Source: Diphasiastrum complanatum (lineage: Eukaryota > Streptophyta > Lycopodiopsida > Lycopodiales > Lycopodiaceae). Taken from it: a stretch of 64,000 nucleotides of DNA. Made by a program: the position numbers and the translations under genes. The stretch is taken from the NCBI GenBank assembly GCA_029204225.1, contig CM055102.1:44958484-45022483 (forward strand). The letters are read 5' to 3'. The notes under the pieces are model-generated. The model ran no database searches, had not been told where the DNA came from, and saw only the letters and a program-made list of their open reading frames with translations. This document shows, piece by piece, positions 37,190 through 48,489 of the stretch (the first letter of the stretch is position 1; each line of letters starts with the position of its first letter).

Positions 37190-37330
37190 TTTTTGCGATC
37201 CTGCAAATTTTGTGAACAAAGCAGCGGCGCGTGAGTTCTGCCTCGCCCTCGCTCTCGCTCTTCTCTTTGGCGCTTACAGAGAGAATAGGGTTTGTGAGAG
37301 AAAAATAAAAGAGATTAGGGTTTCTAGCTT
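37190..37330 (-). promoter_or_regulatory. 5' UTR and promoter of eL42 with telo-boxes
   Basis: On the minus strand AAACCCTAA lies at 37315-37323, and a second AAACCCTA-type word lies near 37286-37293. Telo-boxes are common in plant ribosomal protein promoters and act with other elements in dividing cells. The stretch between them and the ATG is rich in CTCTCT and CGC words, as expected of a leader. Confidence 0.65.
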
Positions 37331-38079
37331 CCTCCACCAAAAGAGGAAGACCAGGTCACACCTGTCACGGAAAGTTGGAGGAACACATCCATGTGACCAT
37401 GTGTCCCTAGCCTGATCACCAAGGAGGTGGTTTCTTTTTGAAGGATAGAGGAGGATCCTTTTGTGGGTGGTTTGTACCCTTATGCTCATAAATGGCACTC
37501 GGAAAATTATTGCTTATGTCTCACACTTTCATTCGTTGAAAAGCATAGAATGTAACACAGCTAGTTTTTGAAACAGATGATGTGTCTATCATTCTCCCGT
37601 TTGCTTATTATGTCCCATATTCATCGGGAGCAAGGTGGATACTACTTGTAGTAGGCCTCGTCGCTCTCATGGCTCAGGCTTGTTGCTATAGGTAGTATTG
37701 AGCTTGCTCATAATGAACACACAATCCATAGAGGGCCTTGATTGATCCCGAGGGCCCGTCCCCATGGGGACATGCCCACAATCAAACTATGTATTGTGAC
37801 CATAATTAATCAAGAGAATATTGTGGTATACCACAAACAAATTCCTTGAATAAGAAAAAGGATTGTTTAAGATTGGATGCAAAGTAACTAACAAATTGCG
37901 AATCCTAGTTGTGTTGGAACCATGGGGATATCATGGGATACGTGACCTATATTTAGATGGACTGCATGGGTGGATGCACAGATCAATTGCGGTAGTCGTG
38001 AAGATTACAATTGTACCGTTTAGTGTGAACTATGTAGGTAACAGTCGTGAAGGCGTGCACTTACTTCATAGTGAACGGT
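37331..38079. other. Intergenic region between eL42 and copia C
   Basis: No coding signal is seen. A short GC-rich palindromic patch (GTCCCCATGGGGAC) lies near 37750. The left end of LTR C probably falls within or just after this stretch. Confidence 0.4.
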
Positions 38080-38376
38080 GACGTAGTTTGTATTGAATAG
38101 GGCAAAGGGAGAGCTTCCTATTGAGTGGTGACAGTCGACAGACGTCGAGGGTGTCGAACGAGTCGAGTTGATTGTTTGCCCTTGAGTCCATGTCACTGGA
38201 GGCGGAGTCGGGTATGTCGAAGTCGATCCTGCTCTGCTTCAAAAGTTGACGTATATACAGACTGTTTGACTTATGCGAGTAAGGTTGCATGTTGTTGTAG
38301 AGAGTGGATATTTGCATGATATAGGAGTACTCAAGAGATTAATTCAGGTGAGTAGGAGTAAAGATTAACTCCATCA
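38080..38376 (-). repeat. 3' LTR of copia C, left end undefined
   Basis: The LTR start TGATGGAGTTAATC follows the polypurine tract on the minus strand. No second LTR in the window fixes the other end. The listed 38080 limit is arbitrary. Confidence 0.45.
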
Positions 38377-38463
38377 CTCCCCCTTAAGCTTAACTCTTAG
38401 GATCCTAAATGAAGTTTAATAAGGTTACATAAGACAACATGATTTGTGAAGAATTTCAGATCA

Positions 38464-38967
38464 TTAAAATCCAAAATGTGTCCTTTGATCTTTGCTTAGA
38501 AAGTCAACACAACATACAACATTGCCAATGTAGAAAAAATAGCATCTACTCAACTTACATACTTTGTGTTCTTGGCCTTGAATGACGTAACTTTTGGGTT
38601 GATAGATATAGATGTCTTCTTGTATATATCGATTCAGAAATGCTATATGAATATCCATCTGGTGAGCTTTCAGATCTTCAACAGCTGTGATAGCAAGTAA
38701 TGATCGAATTGACTGAAGTCTTAATACTGGACTGAACGTCTCAGTGTAGTCAATCCAATAACTTTGTTCATATCATTTGATGACTAGTCGAGCTTTCCAT
38801 TTGGCTGTCAAACCATTTGGATTGAGCTTCAACTTGAAGATCCACCTAGTGTCAATGATCTTTGCATCAGGAGGAGGGTTGACAATACACCAGGTCTTGT
38901 TCTTCATCGGTGAATTATACTCAACATTCATGGTTGTGCGCCAGTTGTCTGCATTTAAGCTCGACAT
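38464..38967 (-). pseudogene. Copia C reverse transcriptase fragment
   Basis: The first frame has NADNWRTTMNVEYNSPMKNK, TWCIVNPPPDAKIIDTRW and IFKLKLNPNGLTAKWKARLV, the N-terminal RT blocks. Between frames, a decayed DYTETFSPV block is visible near 38740. The second frame has MDIHIAFLNRYIQEDIYIYQ, PKSYVIQGQEHKVCKL, matching the D-V-x-T-A-F-L-N-G block with changes. Homology stops before the Y-V-D-D box, so catalytic residues are absent. Confidence 0.8.
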
Positions 38968-39036
38968 TGCTTCCGCTACTGAGGCAGGTTCATCGTAACT
39001 GATGAATCCCTGAGAGACATAACGATCAAGCTCATG

Positions 39037-39314
39037 TCAATGTCGAGCAGACCTTCGAATAATGGTTGGTTGTTGAGACGATGATTCTCCTAGTTGTACG
39101 ACACGGGTATCTTCGATTGTTGTTGGAACAGTCATAGGAGGCCTGTCGATGGTGATTGGAGTTGTTGGAACGAACTCCTGCATTGGTTGCTTCTGCTTGA
39201 AGTCATAAAATCTATATTTGAGAAAGACAACATCTCGACTGATTGTGATTAGGATCAATTCGACATTATATATCTCATAGGCTTTGTGTGATGTCAAGTA
39301 TCTGATGAAGATAT
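39037..39314 (-). pseudogene. Copia C integrase C-terminus and linker
   Basis: SHKAYEIYNVELILITISRD, VVFLKYRFYDFKQ and a proline/threonine-rich linker ending IRRSARH form the normal passage from copia integrase to RT. Its N-terminal side is cut by LTR A at 39315 and resumes at 46864. Confidence 0.75.
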
Positions 39315-39501
39315 TGTGAAAAATTCAATTAGTTTGGTTGATCTATTTTGATTTTGAGGCCAATATGAAATCTCGACTTAGAAATAGATTTCTTTTCAGT
39401 CAATAAAGGCCTAAATAGTGTTTGTACTATTTTTGACAAGTAGATTGACCCATTCTAATTGGCTAATATAGATACATTGCATCTAGTCACTAAAAACTAG
39501 G

Positions 39502-40306
39502 ATAGTCGGTCACTCCAGATGTATGTGATTATTAGGTATGCTACGCCATTCCGGACGTGGTCGTATCAAGTAATTAATAATCATATGAGGGCCCAGACCT
39601 GTAATTGGACATAGGAGCACATGCATAGTGAAGAATGCTTTCATGCAAGAATAGGAGGTCAATAGCTCAATATAGGTTGCATGGGGATCCTAGGGAGAAT
39701 ATTCTCTCTCTCTTGAGGAGAATATGTCCATTGGAAACTCGCCCACTCGCCCATTCTCCTATTGTGAATTCAGATTCTTGAGCCAGTTTCTCCTCCTCTC
39801 TCTTGTGTTCTTCACTATGGCTTGGGGGCTAGATCTAGGAGGAAACTCCAAGGAGGGATCTAGGTTTGGATGAGTGGTTTTGCTCCACAGGTGTCCTTTT
39901 GGTTGTTTTGCACCAGGATCTAGTCATATCTTCATAAGGCGATCATTACAGAAATCATTACTTTACACATGCTAGAATTGCATAAATCACTAAGATTTGA
40001 TCATAAGAACTAAGATCCAATATGATATTGTCCCTGTCCATACAATAGCACCAGCATATTGTCCTTCACGCATGTGGATGCAAGATCAACAATAAAAATG
40101 ACATTCTACACACTAGAAGTCAAGATATCTTGAGAAATACACATGAGATGGACATAGAATCAAAAGAGATGAATTCTCCACATAAAATGAGAATACAAAG
40201 ATACTTTCTCCACATTGGTACTACTATTTATAACTACCAAAATGTCACTTGGCCAATTGCCCTAAACTAGCCCTAAAATAAAAACTTTTAGGTACGTCAC
40301 CAAAAA
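39502..40306. other. 805-bp inversion across the A/B junction
   Basis: Flipping 39502-40306 repairs two sequences at once. LTR A becomes continuous (39501 CTAAAAACTAGG joined to TTTTTGGTGACGTACC, as in 46449-46480). LTR B also becomes continuous (GGAGTGACCGACTAT joined to GGAACTAATC, as in 44740-44775, apart from about 8 missing bases). The breakpoints are thus placed at 39501/39502 and 40306/40307. Confidence 0.88.
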
Positions 40307-40347
40307 GGAACTAATCTGATTCCCTTGTACAGGACATGGACATAACA

Positions 40348-40470
40348 TTTTTCCCCCCTTAGACCGGTTCTGTCCTCAGAATGAGTAACAAGGGAAGATC
40401 AAATTTGTATGCTTTTAATTCTTCCCATGAATCATTATCCTCAATTTGATCAACAACCTAAGCAAGCACA
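40348..40470 (-). pseudogene. Gypsy-type pol C-terminus and polypurine tract in element B
   Basis: The minus strand reads DNDSWEELKAYKFDLPLLL, then ILRTEPV and stop, followed by AAGGGGGGAAAAA abutting TGTTATGTCC. A W-E-E-L ... L-R-T-E end just before a purine tract is typical of gypsy polyproteins. No other pol domain is visible. Confidence 0.5.
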
Positions 40471-43400
40471 CAGAGACAAAACAATTTCTCAATTGTTTAT
40501 CTCTGATCCTGAGTACTCATTCAGAGTCCAATGATACAATGAGCGATAAATCTTCCAAATGGGTAAAATCTTCAATACATCAAACCATCATCATCATATA
40601 AAGCAAATTTATATGATACACTGGATAACAGTCAAACCTGAAGATTAAGTTTAAAGGCTAAAAATCAATCATTTAACTTTCACTTTTACTCTGAAAATCA
40701 ATCTTTAGTCTGACTTCAATATCAAATTAGTACTCAGAGATGGAATAATTCTCAAATTATTTGTCTCTACATTGAAGTACTATATCAACCTTTAGAATTA
40801 CACTAAGAGATTAATTTTCCTAACGAGTTTGATTCTCTCCAATCTAATAACATCACCTTCATGTAACCTCAATTTACATGAATCATTGGGTCAGTTCTCA
40901 CGTTACATTAGAGATCAATATTCAAAAGTTAAAGATTCGAAACAATTATAGTCCAAGACTATCCACAATTACTTGTAGATCTGTCATAAATGCTTCTTGG
41001 TACAAATACACTTAGAATTTTTCAGAAACTAAGGCACAAAACTCATCCAACCAAATCTCTAGGAGATTCATCAAGATAAAAATGACTTCTACTCAGTCAT
41101 GAGTACCCCGGATACTCTCTTGAGTTAAGTACTCTATCCCTAGCATCACATGCCAAAAAATAGCAACCATTCAATCTTGATAAACTTAACTGCTCCTAAT
41201 TAACCGTAGATTTTAGGCTGAAAAACAGTACACAAGCATTCCTTGACTATAATCTGTAAAGGTAAGCAAATTCCTCATATATAAACAACTACTTAAAGAA
41301 AATGCCTGTGAGATCCAAACAATCTCAAGTTTGTACACAAATTTAGAGTTCAAACAACAGATCTAAATTTTAACTCCACCAATTGATCAAGAATTACTCA
41401 CCATCTTAAGAATCATCATATTTTCATATAATCATCTAATGACCTTTAAGTATCAAATTATGATCCGTCAATCATATTTTTTTAGAATCTTATGATTCGT
41501 CAATCATAATTTATCGGATTCTTAACCCATACTTAATCATTTAGAGATACTGGAATATATGCACATCATACTCATGAAATATAAGAAACATTCTGAAATC
41601 TTTTCCACAAGTAGAATTATTGGTGGATCTTTCTCTGTAGGAAGCTGTTTTGGTACTGTAAGAAGATATAGTAGGGCGCTGGAGCAACTAGGTGATGACC
41701 GCAACAAGCCATGCTCAGCCATGGAAGGGTGGAGAAGTAATTGGCAATTCTCTGAGCATTCTCATGGACAGCTAGGGTTTATAAGAAGAAAATGTTGGAT
41801 CTTTCTTCACACATAACCAAATTTTGAGCTGAAAGAGGCTTCATGTGGGTGCCCTGGCAGTGCGACTCAACTGCTAGGAGGTCGTGGACAGCCATGCTTT
41901 CATCAGAGAGCAATTCAATTCTTTCTATGAAGGTTTTTGAGAGTCAGGGTTCTAGGGAGGAAAACCCTCTGATCTTTCATCATTCTAAGTCTTTTTTGGA
42001 GATGTAAGCTTATACAGTTGGGCGCCCTGGGGAGAAACAATAGCTGCTTGAAGGCCGTAGATGCCCACGGACTCTAGGAGGAGCTTGGATGCTCTGATCA
42101 GATGCAGCCATAGCAAAGGAAAGAAACCATAGCTTGTTTATGGAAGGAGAACAAAGGAGGAGCCTGCGGCAGCTCGCGCGCGCCCAACTAGCAAAGGGCT
42201 CTAGTGGCTAGAGGTGGTCCGTGGCCATATGTGTCATATTCAGTGCGCAAAAAGGCTGGAAAATTGTCAGATCTTGGCCCATTCAGATCAACGGCCAGGA
42301 TCAAGATCTCTTGAAACGACGCAGATCGTTAGATTGGAGGACACGATTGGATGGAGAGTGAAATGGGCCTAAAGGCACTTGAAGGGCATTTTGCCAGGCA
42401 ACTTCATTAAAAATTTTCATTTCGAAAGCCGTTGAAGGGGCCCAACTGGTAAATTTGGCATTCAAGGGCAGGAGCTCTTCGAGATGAAGAAACAGTTCAT
42501 TTTTTGAACTCATTCTCTAAGGCCACTTTGGAAGGGCCTAACTTTGGCTAGAGGAGGGCTTTTGGGGTCAAATAAGGGCCATTTTGGAGCCTGTAAAAGC
42601 CTGCACAGAGTTGACGGACAGAGCGACGACATCATCAAGGGATAAATGCATTTTGATGCGTTCTTGATACCATTCAATGGAGCAGGAGATAAGTGACCCA
42701 ATGAGGTACGATTTTCGCTATTTGGTGACATGTGTGCCAAACTAAACCCAATTTTGGCTGAAAGTCTGCGGGGCAGGCTAGGAAAAAAGGCATGTGCCTA
42801 TAGCCAAGAAGCTCTAAAGTTGTTCGCAAGTGGTCTTGATGAGCTTAATCACAATGCATTGTGAGTTAGAGCAGTGAAGGGCAGAATTGCATTGGAGAAA
42901 GCTAGGAGATGCGGAAAACTTGCAATGAGGCGTCGTGAAACTCTTAATTGGCAAAAATTAAGAGAGGGAAACCAACCACAGGCTAGAGCCAGGCATGCTG
43001 TCGCATTATGCCGACGGACATGGTGAAATAGTTCATGTCTACTGATTTAACTTTTTGGAAGTTCGAACTAACCAAGCTCAAGGGACGCTTGGAGGGGGCC
43101 TCTCAAGGTGAAAATCAACAAGGGCATTGTCAGATTCGGTGGTTGTGGTTGCTTCACATATTTTTGCAAGGGAGAAATATCTCGGTTGAGGAGACGTTTA
43201 CACTAGCTTAATGGTGGCATTGCAATGGTGGCGGTCATAAGGTGAAGGATGTCAATCGAAAGGTCAACTGGATGAGCCAAAGTGGAAATTTGGAAAGCGA
43301 CCTAGTAACTTGACTACATTTCATGAAGTGGTGATGTGAAGAGGACATCTAACCAGGTACTCATGAAAGTGAGCTAGCAAGTGGATTACTAGAGTTTGTA

Positions 43401-44445
43401 GAGTTAAGCTTGCATGGTGGTGGAACTTTTTGACAAGGTTAACACTTCACGTTGGAAGTGTGGTGGAGCTCATGCTTGGGATACTTTTGGGTAAATAAAA
43501 AGCATGAACGAGTAGTCCAAGTTGATATGTGATCCATATTTTTTGTGAATGCTTGTCAAAGCGTGTAACCTATAGGAGAAAGCTCATGAGATGTAGGGGA
43601 TTCATCAGAGTCCTTGGTAGACTCGTATGCTTGGTGCATGAAGGATGAATGATAGCTTGGCAAGGCAAGGCAAAGTGGAATGGATGGTTGGATAGGACAC
43701 TTGGACAGTGATGTATCTCTGGGAGGTACATGGTGCATTCGAGGACATCTCAGGATAGATGCATGGATCTTTGGATGCATGGTTGTTGTAGTAGTGGATC
43801 AACCTATGACAAAGGTGTATGGTACAGGAGGATATCTTCTTCATCAAGTAGTGATCATCAGTTGATATGTTTGTCATTCATGTTGGTTGCATGAATGTGT
43901 TTGCTTGCATGTGACTTTGTCATGAGAGTCTTTGTGACTAGATGTAGATCAGCATTGGAGTTTGATTGGTCATGCATTTGCTACTGAAAGAAAAACAAAG
44001 TACTCATTTGATGCTCAGTGACTTGTTGACATGTCTACTAGCTGATTTTTTGGTGAGGGTATAATCTTAGTGGCAGTAAGATTTCCTCATATTGAGCCAT
44101 AGTTGCTCATTGTTATCAGTGTTATGAGTTTGTCTCGTTTGATAGGAAGTCAGTCTAGTAAGATGGAGGATGATAATCTCATGGTGGTAGTGAAGTTTCC
44201 TCGGTGTGAGTCTTGTGTCTCATGTGGTCCGCTTGTGTTTCAAGTTGGATGGTGAACAAGTCAAGTTCAGAGTGTGGCAGACTCTTGTTGAGAGCATGGT
44301 GTTTGGTTTATACTTTGTAAGTCAAGCACTTTGACTGTGTACTTGAGTGTGAGTCGAGTACAAGTAGCAGAAAAATTGCATATGATCTATACGGACACTC
44401 CAGGACATGGCTAAACATTTTTATTCTGATACTCTTATCACATTT
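40471..44445. other. Interior of element B, no recognised domains
   Basis: About 4 kb without RT, integrase or other domains. Short open frames at 41537-41816 and 42301-42740 have no recognisable motifs. Some phrases recur (GTCGTGGACAGCCATG-like words near 41880 and GGCCGTAGATGCCC near 42050). It may be a large non-autonomous retrotransposon interior or replaced sequence. Confidence 0.4.
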
Positions 44446-44596
44446 GAGCTTAAGGGAGAGAGTTAGAAATCAGTTTTGATCTGATTCATTACCATAAGCT
44501 TCAAATGTGATACTATAACAAATGTACAATTATGTATTGTTTCAGTTTAGTAGGCTTTAGTTAAAAAGCCAGTCCGGGGGCTTGTCCCGGGCCAGT
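44446..44596 (+). repeat. Copia-type polypurine tract and LTR start, fused to LTR B
   Basis: GAGCTTAAGGGAGAG (44446-44460) followed by TTAGAAATCAG looks like a plus-strand copia 3' end. The sequence runs into LTR B at about 44597. The family is otherwise not seen here, so this is a chimeric junction. Confidence 0.5.
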
Positions 44597-44898
44597 TATT
44601 GACCTCCTATTCTTGCATTAAAGCAGTCTTCACCATGCATGTGCTCCTATGTCCGATTATACTGGGCCCTCATATGATTATTAATTACTTGATACGACCA
44701 CGTCCAGAATGACGTAGCATAACTAATAATCACATACATCTGGAGTGACCGGCCATCCACATCAGGAACTAATCCAATTCCCTTGTACAGGATATGGACA
44801 TAACAATTTCTATCTTGTAGCTAAATCTAGATGTGCACTCCAAATTGGCTAAAGATCTAAGATCCATCAAAGTATGTTTTGGATCTGATTTTTTCACA

Positions 44899-44913
44899 TG
44901 GTATCAGGACAGG
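44899..44913 (+). promoter_or_regulatory. Primer-binding site of copia A
   Basis: TGGTATCAGGACAGG directly follows the 5' LTR end TTTTTTCACA. It matches the initiator tRNA-Met complement with one change in the first 12 bases. Confidence 0.8.
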
Positions 44914-45475
44914 TTACAGGCCAAAGTTGGAGTATCTTCCAAACCTAGAGGTAGATTTGAGGGCGCCATAAATTCTATGTGAATTTGGAGGTGCTTCTAG
45001 CTCAAATCATGCATTTTTCAGGTATAGAAAGTGGATCTTTGTGATCCAAGCATCATTTTAGGTCAAGTCACTTGGATTACACCGATTTTTTAAACTAGTT
45101 ACTGGAATGTGGAGACGTTACATTCTACTAGTTGATGTATCAAGATTTTAGATTTTGCATATATATTTTGCTTGATTCAATATTTTGCATTTTTGGAAGA
45201 ACCCTAAATTTGATAGGATCTCCTGATTTTAAGTTGTTGGATTTTTCAAGAGTGTGATTCAATCTTAGGAGCTAGCAAAATTTTATCATATTGTGTTTAG
45301 ATCTATTGTGATCATGAAATCGTCATTCTATTTGCTAGGATTTGCTAGAAGAGAGAAAAGGAGAGGCTCCATTGTTTCCAAATCTTTGTGATTTCTTCAT
45401 GAGTTTCATTTGCTGATCTTCAAGAGAGTGCTAAGTACATAGGAAGAGGTTCAAAGAGAAGATCAATCATTGCAA

Positions 45476-46210
45476 CATGGCAACCTCAAGTGGCTTCATG
45501 TTGGAAGGCAATGGTAGGCTTACCTCAACAAATTATTCAACTTGAAGGTGAGGATGGAGTCTTTGCTAGAGATGAATGATTTGATGGATATTATTGTAGG
45601 TGTGGAGGAGAGACCTTTGGCACCTCAAAAGTAATTGAAGTATGACAAAAGGGCAGAGAAATCTCTACATGTGATCAAGATGAATGTGACTAATGAACTT
45701 CTCAAAGAAGTTGGTACATGCACTACATTTAGTGAAGCTTGGGAAACCTTGAAGAAGATTTGTGAGTCCAAGTCTACTAGGGTTCTAACCCCGAGGAGGA
45801 AAAAATTTCAAAGTCTTCAAAAGAAGGATGGAAGTGCTCATGCTTTTGTTTTGAGAGTTAAAGCTTTGAGTGATGAACTAGCATAGTATTAGTAAAAGCA
45901 TCAAGGATGTGGAGCTTTTTCAAATTGTTCTTAATGGCTTGTTGGATGATCGTGCTAATTTGGTGCAAAGTTTTGCTATTCAAAGGACATTGTCAAGTAT
46001 GGAGGAGTTGCAAGAGGTCTTGGTGGCTGAAAAGAGCAATTGTAAATGCAAGAGGCATGGCACAAGAGATTGGGACATCTCAACTACAAGTCATTGGAGG
46101 TGACGGCAAAGAGGCAAGTTGTTTTTGGTCTTTCCAATTCTTTATCAAGCATTAATCATATTTGTGAGCAATGTGCTTTATTAAAGTCACATAGGTTACC
46201 TTACAAGTAG
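45476..46210 (+). pseudogene. Copia A gag with pre-integrase sliver
   Basis: The ATG at 45476 opens MATSSGFMLEGNGRLTSTNY in a gag-like frame. After a frameshift and stops, gag continues as KRAEKSLHVIKMNVTNELLK and EAWETLKKICESKSTRVLT (45635-45886), then MELFQIVLNGLLDDRANLVQ and SFAIQRTLSSMEELQEVLVA (45909-46103). These parallel the gag of copia element 1. From about 46105 the frame jumps to VVFGLSNSLSSINHICEQCA and LLKSHRLPY, the pre-integrase C-x-x-C...K-S-H block. Everything between gag and this block is deleted. Confidence 0.78.
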
Positions 46211-46248
46211 TGTGGTCAGATCTATGCTAAAACTAGTTGCAGAGGGAG

Positions 46249-46863
46249 TGTGAAAATTTCAACTAGTTTAATTAATCTATTTTGGCAATTTTGAGGCCAA
46301 CATGAAATTTCAACTTAGATATAGATTTATTTTTGTCAATAAAGGCCTAAATAGTGTTTGTACTATTTTTGGCAAGTAGTTTTGTGGATGAGGTCAATGG
46401 ATTTGGACCCATTCTAATTGGCTAATGTAAATACATCGCATCTAGTCACTAAAAACTAGGTTTTTGGTGAAGTACCTAGAAGTTTCTATTTTAGGACCAG
46501 TTTAGGGCAATTGGCCAAGTGACATTTTAGAAGCTATAGATAGTAGTACCAGGATGGAGAAAGTATTTTTGCATTCTCATTTTATGTGAAAATGTGTAGT
46601 TCTTAAGATATCTTGATTTCTAGTGTGTAGAATGTCACTTTTATTGTTGATCTTGCATCCACATGTGTGAAGGACAATATGATGTTCTTTTTATACGGAC
46701 AGGGACAGTACCATATTGGATCTTAATGCTTATGATCAGATCTTAGTGATTTATGCAATTCTAGCATGTGTGAATGATTTCTATCTTGTAGCTAAATTTA
46801 GATGTGAACTCCATATTGGCTAAAGATCTAAGACAAGTATGTTTTGGATCTAATTTTTTCACA
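46249..46863 (+). repeat. 3' LTR of copia A (615 bp)
   Basis: It starts TGTGAAAATTTC after a purine tract and ends TTTTTTCACA. It matches 39315-39501, the inverted piece at about 39951-40306, 44806-44898 and the fragment 28510-28684. It serves as the reference for reconstructing LTR A. Confidence 0.88.
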
Positions 46864-47361
46864 TATACTTCTACAACTATGAGGATCGAGCTTCTTTCTC
46901 AAGTCAGAAAGAATCTGCACATAGCAAAGACAGCCAAACACTCAGAGGTGCTTTAGACTCGGCTTTATCCATGATAGGCTTCAAATGAAGTTTTTGAGTT
47001 GACTGATTTAATGCTTGTATAATTTTGCAAATAGCAAACTGTTGAAAATGTTTCAGCCCAAAAATTCTTGGGTAACTGAACATTTGACATCATTGATCAT
47101 GCCACATAGAGTAATGTTTGGTTCTTTCTCTTGGCTACTCCATTCTATTGTGGTGTGGAGTGTAGCTGGTGGTGAACTGATGGTGAATGTCGCATGTGTT
47201 GGAAAGAGGAAATTGAAAGAGAGTCGATTCGACAAGTTGAAGACTGTACGCGACTTATCGAGCGTAGCAGAATAAGCCTTCTTTCCTAATGCATGACTAC
47301 ACCTATCAATATTGAACAAAGCTATAATGACATAAGTCATGTTTAATCTTTTAGAGACCAA
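46864..47361 (-). pseudogene. Copia C integrase core fragment
   Basis: On the minus strand, decayed integrase residues are visible: FTTSYTPHHNRME (a damaged S-Y-T-P-Q-x-N-G-V-A-E), then QEKEPNITLCGMINDVKCSV and TQEFLG, and LRKKLDPHSCRSI at its end. The catalytic Glu region is mutated. The fragment continues at 39314 once element A is removed. Confidence 0.65.
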
Positions 47362-48082
47362 CTTTAGAATCGTTAGATTTCGTAGCCAAACAATGATATA
47401 TTGAATAAATCAGAAGAATCAATAAGATATTTACCGGTTACAAATAATTACAGAAAAGCATACATTCTGACATGATACTGAACGCAATAAGAAGATAGAT
47501 TGATTCAGTAAATAGCATGTACAAATCAGATGATGAGAGCACAAAACAATAACGGATGATACCGTGTACTCTAAGTTATCTCTGAGTAACTGAAAATTAT
47601 GTCTTCCATTGATAAACAGTAAGCGCGAATAGCAATACTCTAATAGAGTGCTGAAAAAAAAATTAGAGACTAAAGAAGTCATTGATGATCAACTATTTAT
47701 ACTAATCAATTAACGCGTACCCAGTAGGACAGCTAATCATGTCGCAAATCGCAATAGCCAGTTGGCCATAATGCGTTGGCATCCATCCAGTTAGGACTTC
47801 TCGGAAATTTACTCGCAAAGCAATTAGGGCAAGTCTTTAGATTTATATCAAGTGGAATAATAACTGTCATTCTTCGACATGGTCGACTCCTTTGACTTTC
47901 GTTGGCATCGTCGATAAGTCGGATGTTGTCCGATTTGTCAGAGCCACCTGTTGAGCGATTCCCGAGTATTTCTGCAGACAGTGTAGAAACACGAATAAAA
48001 CTACAGAACTGGATAATAAAGTGGATTAATATTAAAGATTGATTATTCGGATGAATCACTCTGATAATAAATTAATCCAGCA
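47362..48082 (-). repeat. Probable LTR of copia C2
   Basis: On the minus strand a purine tract (GATTAAGTGAGAG) is followed by TGCTGGATTAATTT at 48082. The start resembles that of LTR C (TGATGGAGTTAAT). The far end is not defined. It abuts the copia C integrase fragment. Confidence 0.5.
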
Positions 48083-48094
48083 CTCTCACTTAAT

Positions 48095-48450
48095 CTAAAT
48101 TCATGAATGCTTTGATCGACTGCTCCATAACAAATGCAAAGTCCATAGTAGCTAGAATATATCTCAAAACTCTGATAAGAGTCTTCCAATGTGTAATAGT
48201 AGGATTAGTCATAAACTGACTTAAGAAACTGACTGCGAAAGTTATGTCTGATTTGGATCATCGTGTACCTAAGAGATCCTATTATCGAATGATAAGGATA
48301 CTCACACATTTGCTCATTCTCTTCGATCGTCTAAGGACATTGGTCCTTTGACAATTTGAGTCCTAGGCCCATAAGTGAGTGAGCTAATTTGCAATTCATC
48401 AGATTATATATGATTAAAACATTATGAATATATCTTTGTTGAGTAATGTA
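48095..48450 (-). pseudogene. Copia C2 RT C-terminal fragment
   Basis: Minus-strand frames read MCEYPYHSIIGSLRYTMIQI, then YYYTLEDSYQSFEIYSSYYG and LCICYG. These are decayed forms of the copia RT tail in which P-Y-x-S-x-x-G-S-L-x-Y is followed by W-x-x-x-x-R-x-L-R-Y-L-K. RNase H is missing between this fragment and the polypurine tract. Confidence 0.6.
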
Positions 48451-48489
48451 AATCAACTTATGTTTTAGGTCTTTTTGGATTTAAATATT

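Larger units (their letters stand above)
39502..44805. mobile_element. LTR element B, inserted in LTR A
   Basis: With the inversion undone, B begins TGTAATGATCGCC and ends GACATAACA, flanked by the 5-bp duplication ATTTC (inverted copy at 39951-39955; direct copy at 44806-44810). Left LTR parts are 39502-39950 (inverted) and 40307-40347. The right LTR survives as 44597-44805. Next to the left LTR lies CCCCCCTTAGACCGGTTCTG. On the minus strand this is a polypurine tract preceded by residues like SWEELKAYKFDLPLLLILRT, a gypsy pol tail. B therefore probably reads on the minus strand. The 4 kb interior has no recognised domains. Confidence 0.75.
39315..46863 (+). mobile_element. Copia A, non-autonomous, hosting element B
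   Basis: This copia-type element lies on the plus strand inside copia C. The 3' LTR is complete (46249-46863). The 5' LTR is broken into 39315-39501, an inverted middle part (about 39951-40306) and 44806-44898. The primer-binding site starts at 44899. The internal region is only about 1.35 kb, with gag and a sliver of pre-integrase and no protease, integrase core, RT or RNase H. Both LTRs start TGTGAAA and end TTTTTTCACA. A polypurine tract (GCAGAGGGAG) precedes the 3' LTR. Confidence 0.82.
38080..47361 (-). mobile_element. Copia C, split by nested elements A and B
   Basis: A minus-strand copia element is broken in two. Its integrase N-side lies at 46864-47361, and its integrase C-terminus and RT at 38464-39314. 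Read on the minus strand, LRKKLDPHSCRSI at the right side of the gap continues as FIRYLTSHKAYEIYN at the left side once element A (39315-46863) is removed. RT is truncated before its catalytic box. It is followed by a polypurine tract (minus strand, AGCTTAAGGGGGAG at 38377-38390) and an LTR starting TGATGGAG at 38376. The LTR's far end is not defined. Confidence 0.75.

Noticed and set aside
41537-41816. Overlapping frames on both strands in element B's interior
   Set aside because: They are short, overlap each other, and resemble no known protein.
39502-44805. Terminal inverted repeats of a DNA transposon
   Set aside because: At first the 39502-39660 and 44600-44760 pieces look like long inverted repeats. 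The inverted orientation is better explained by a later 805-bp inversion, because undoing it also repairs LTR A and yields a 5-bp target duplication.
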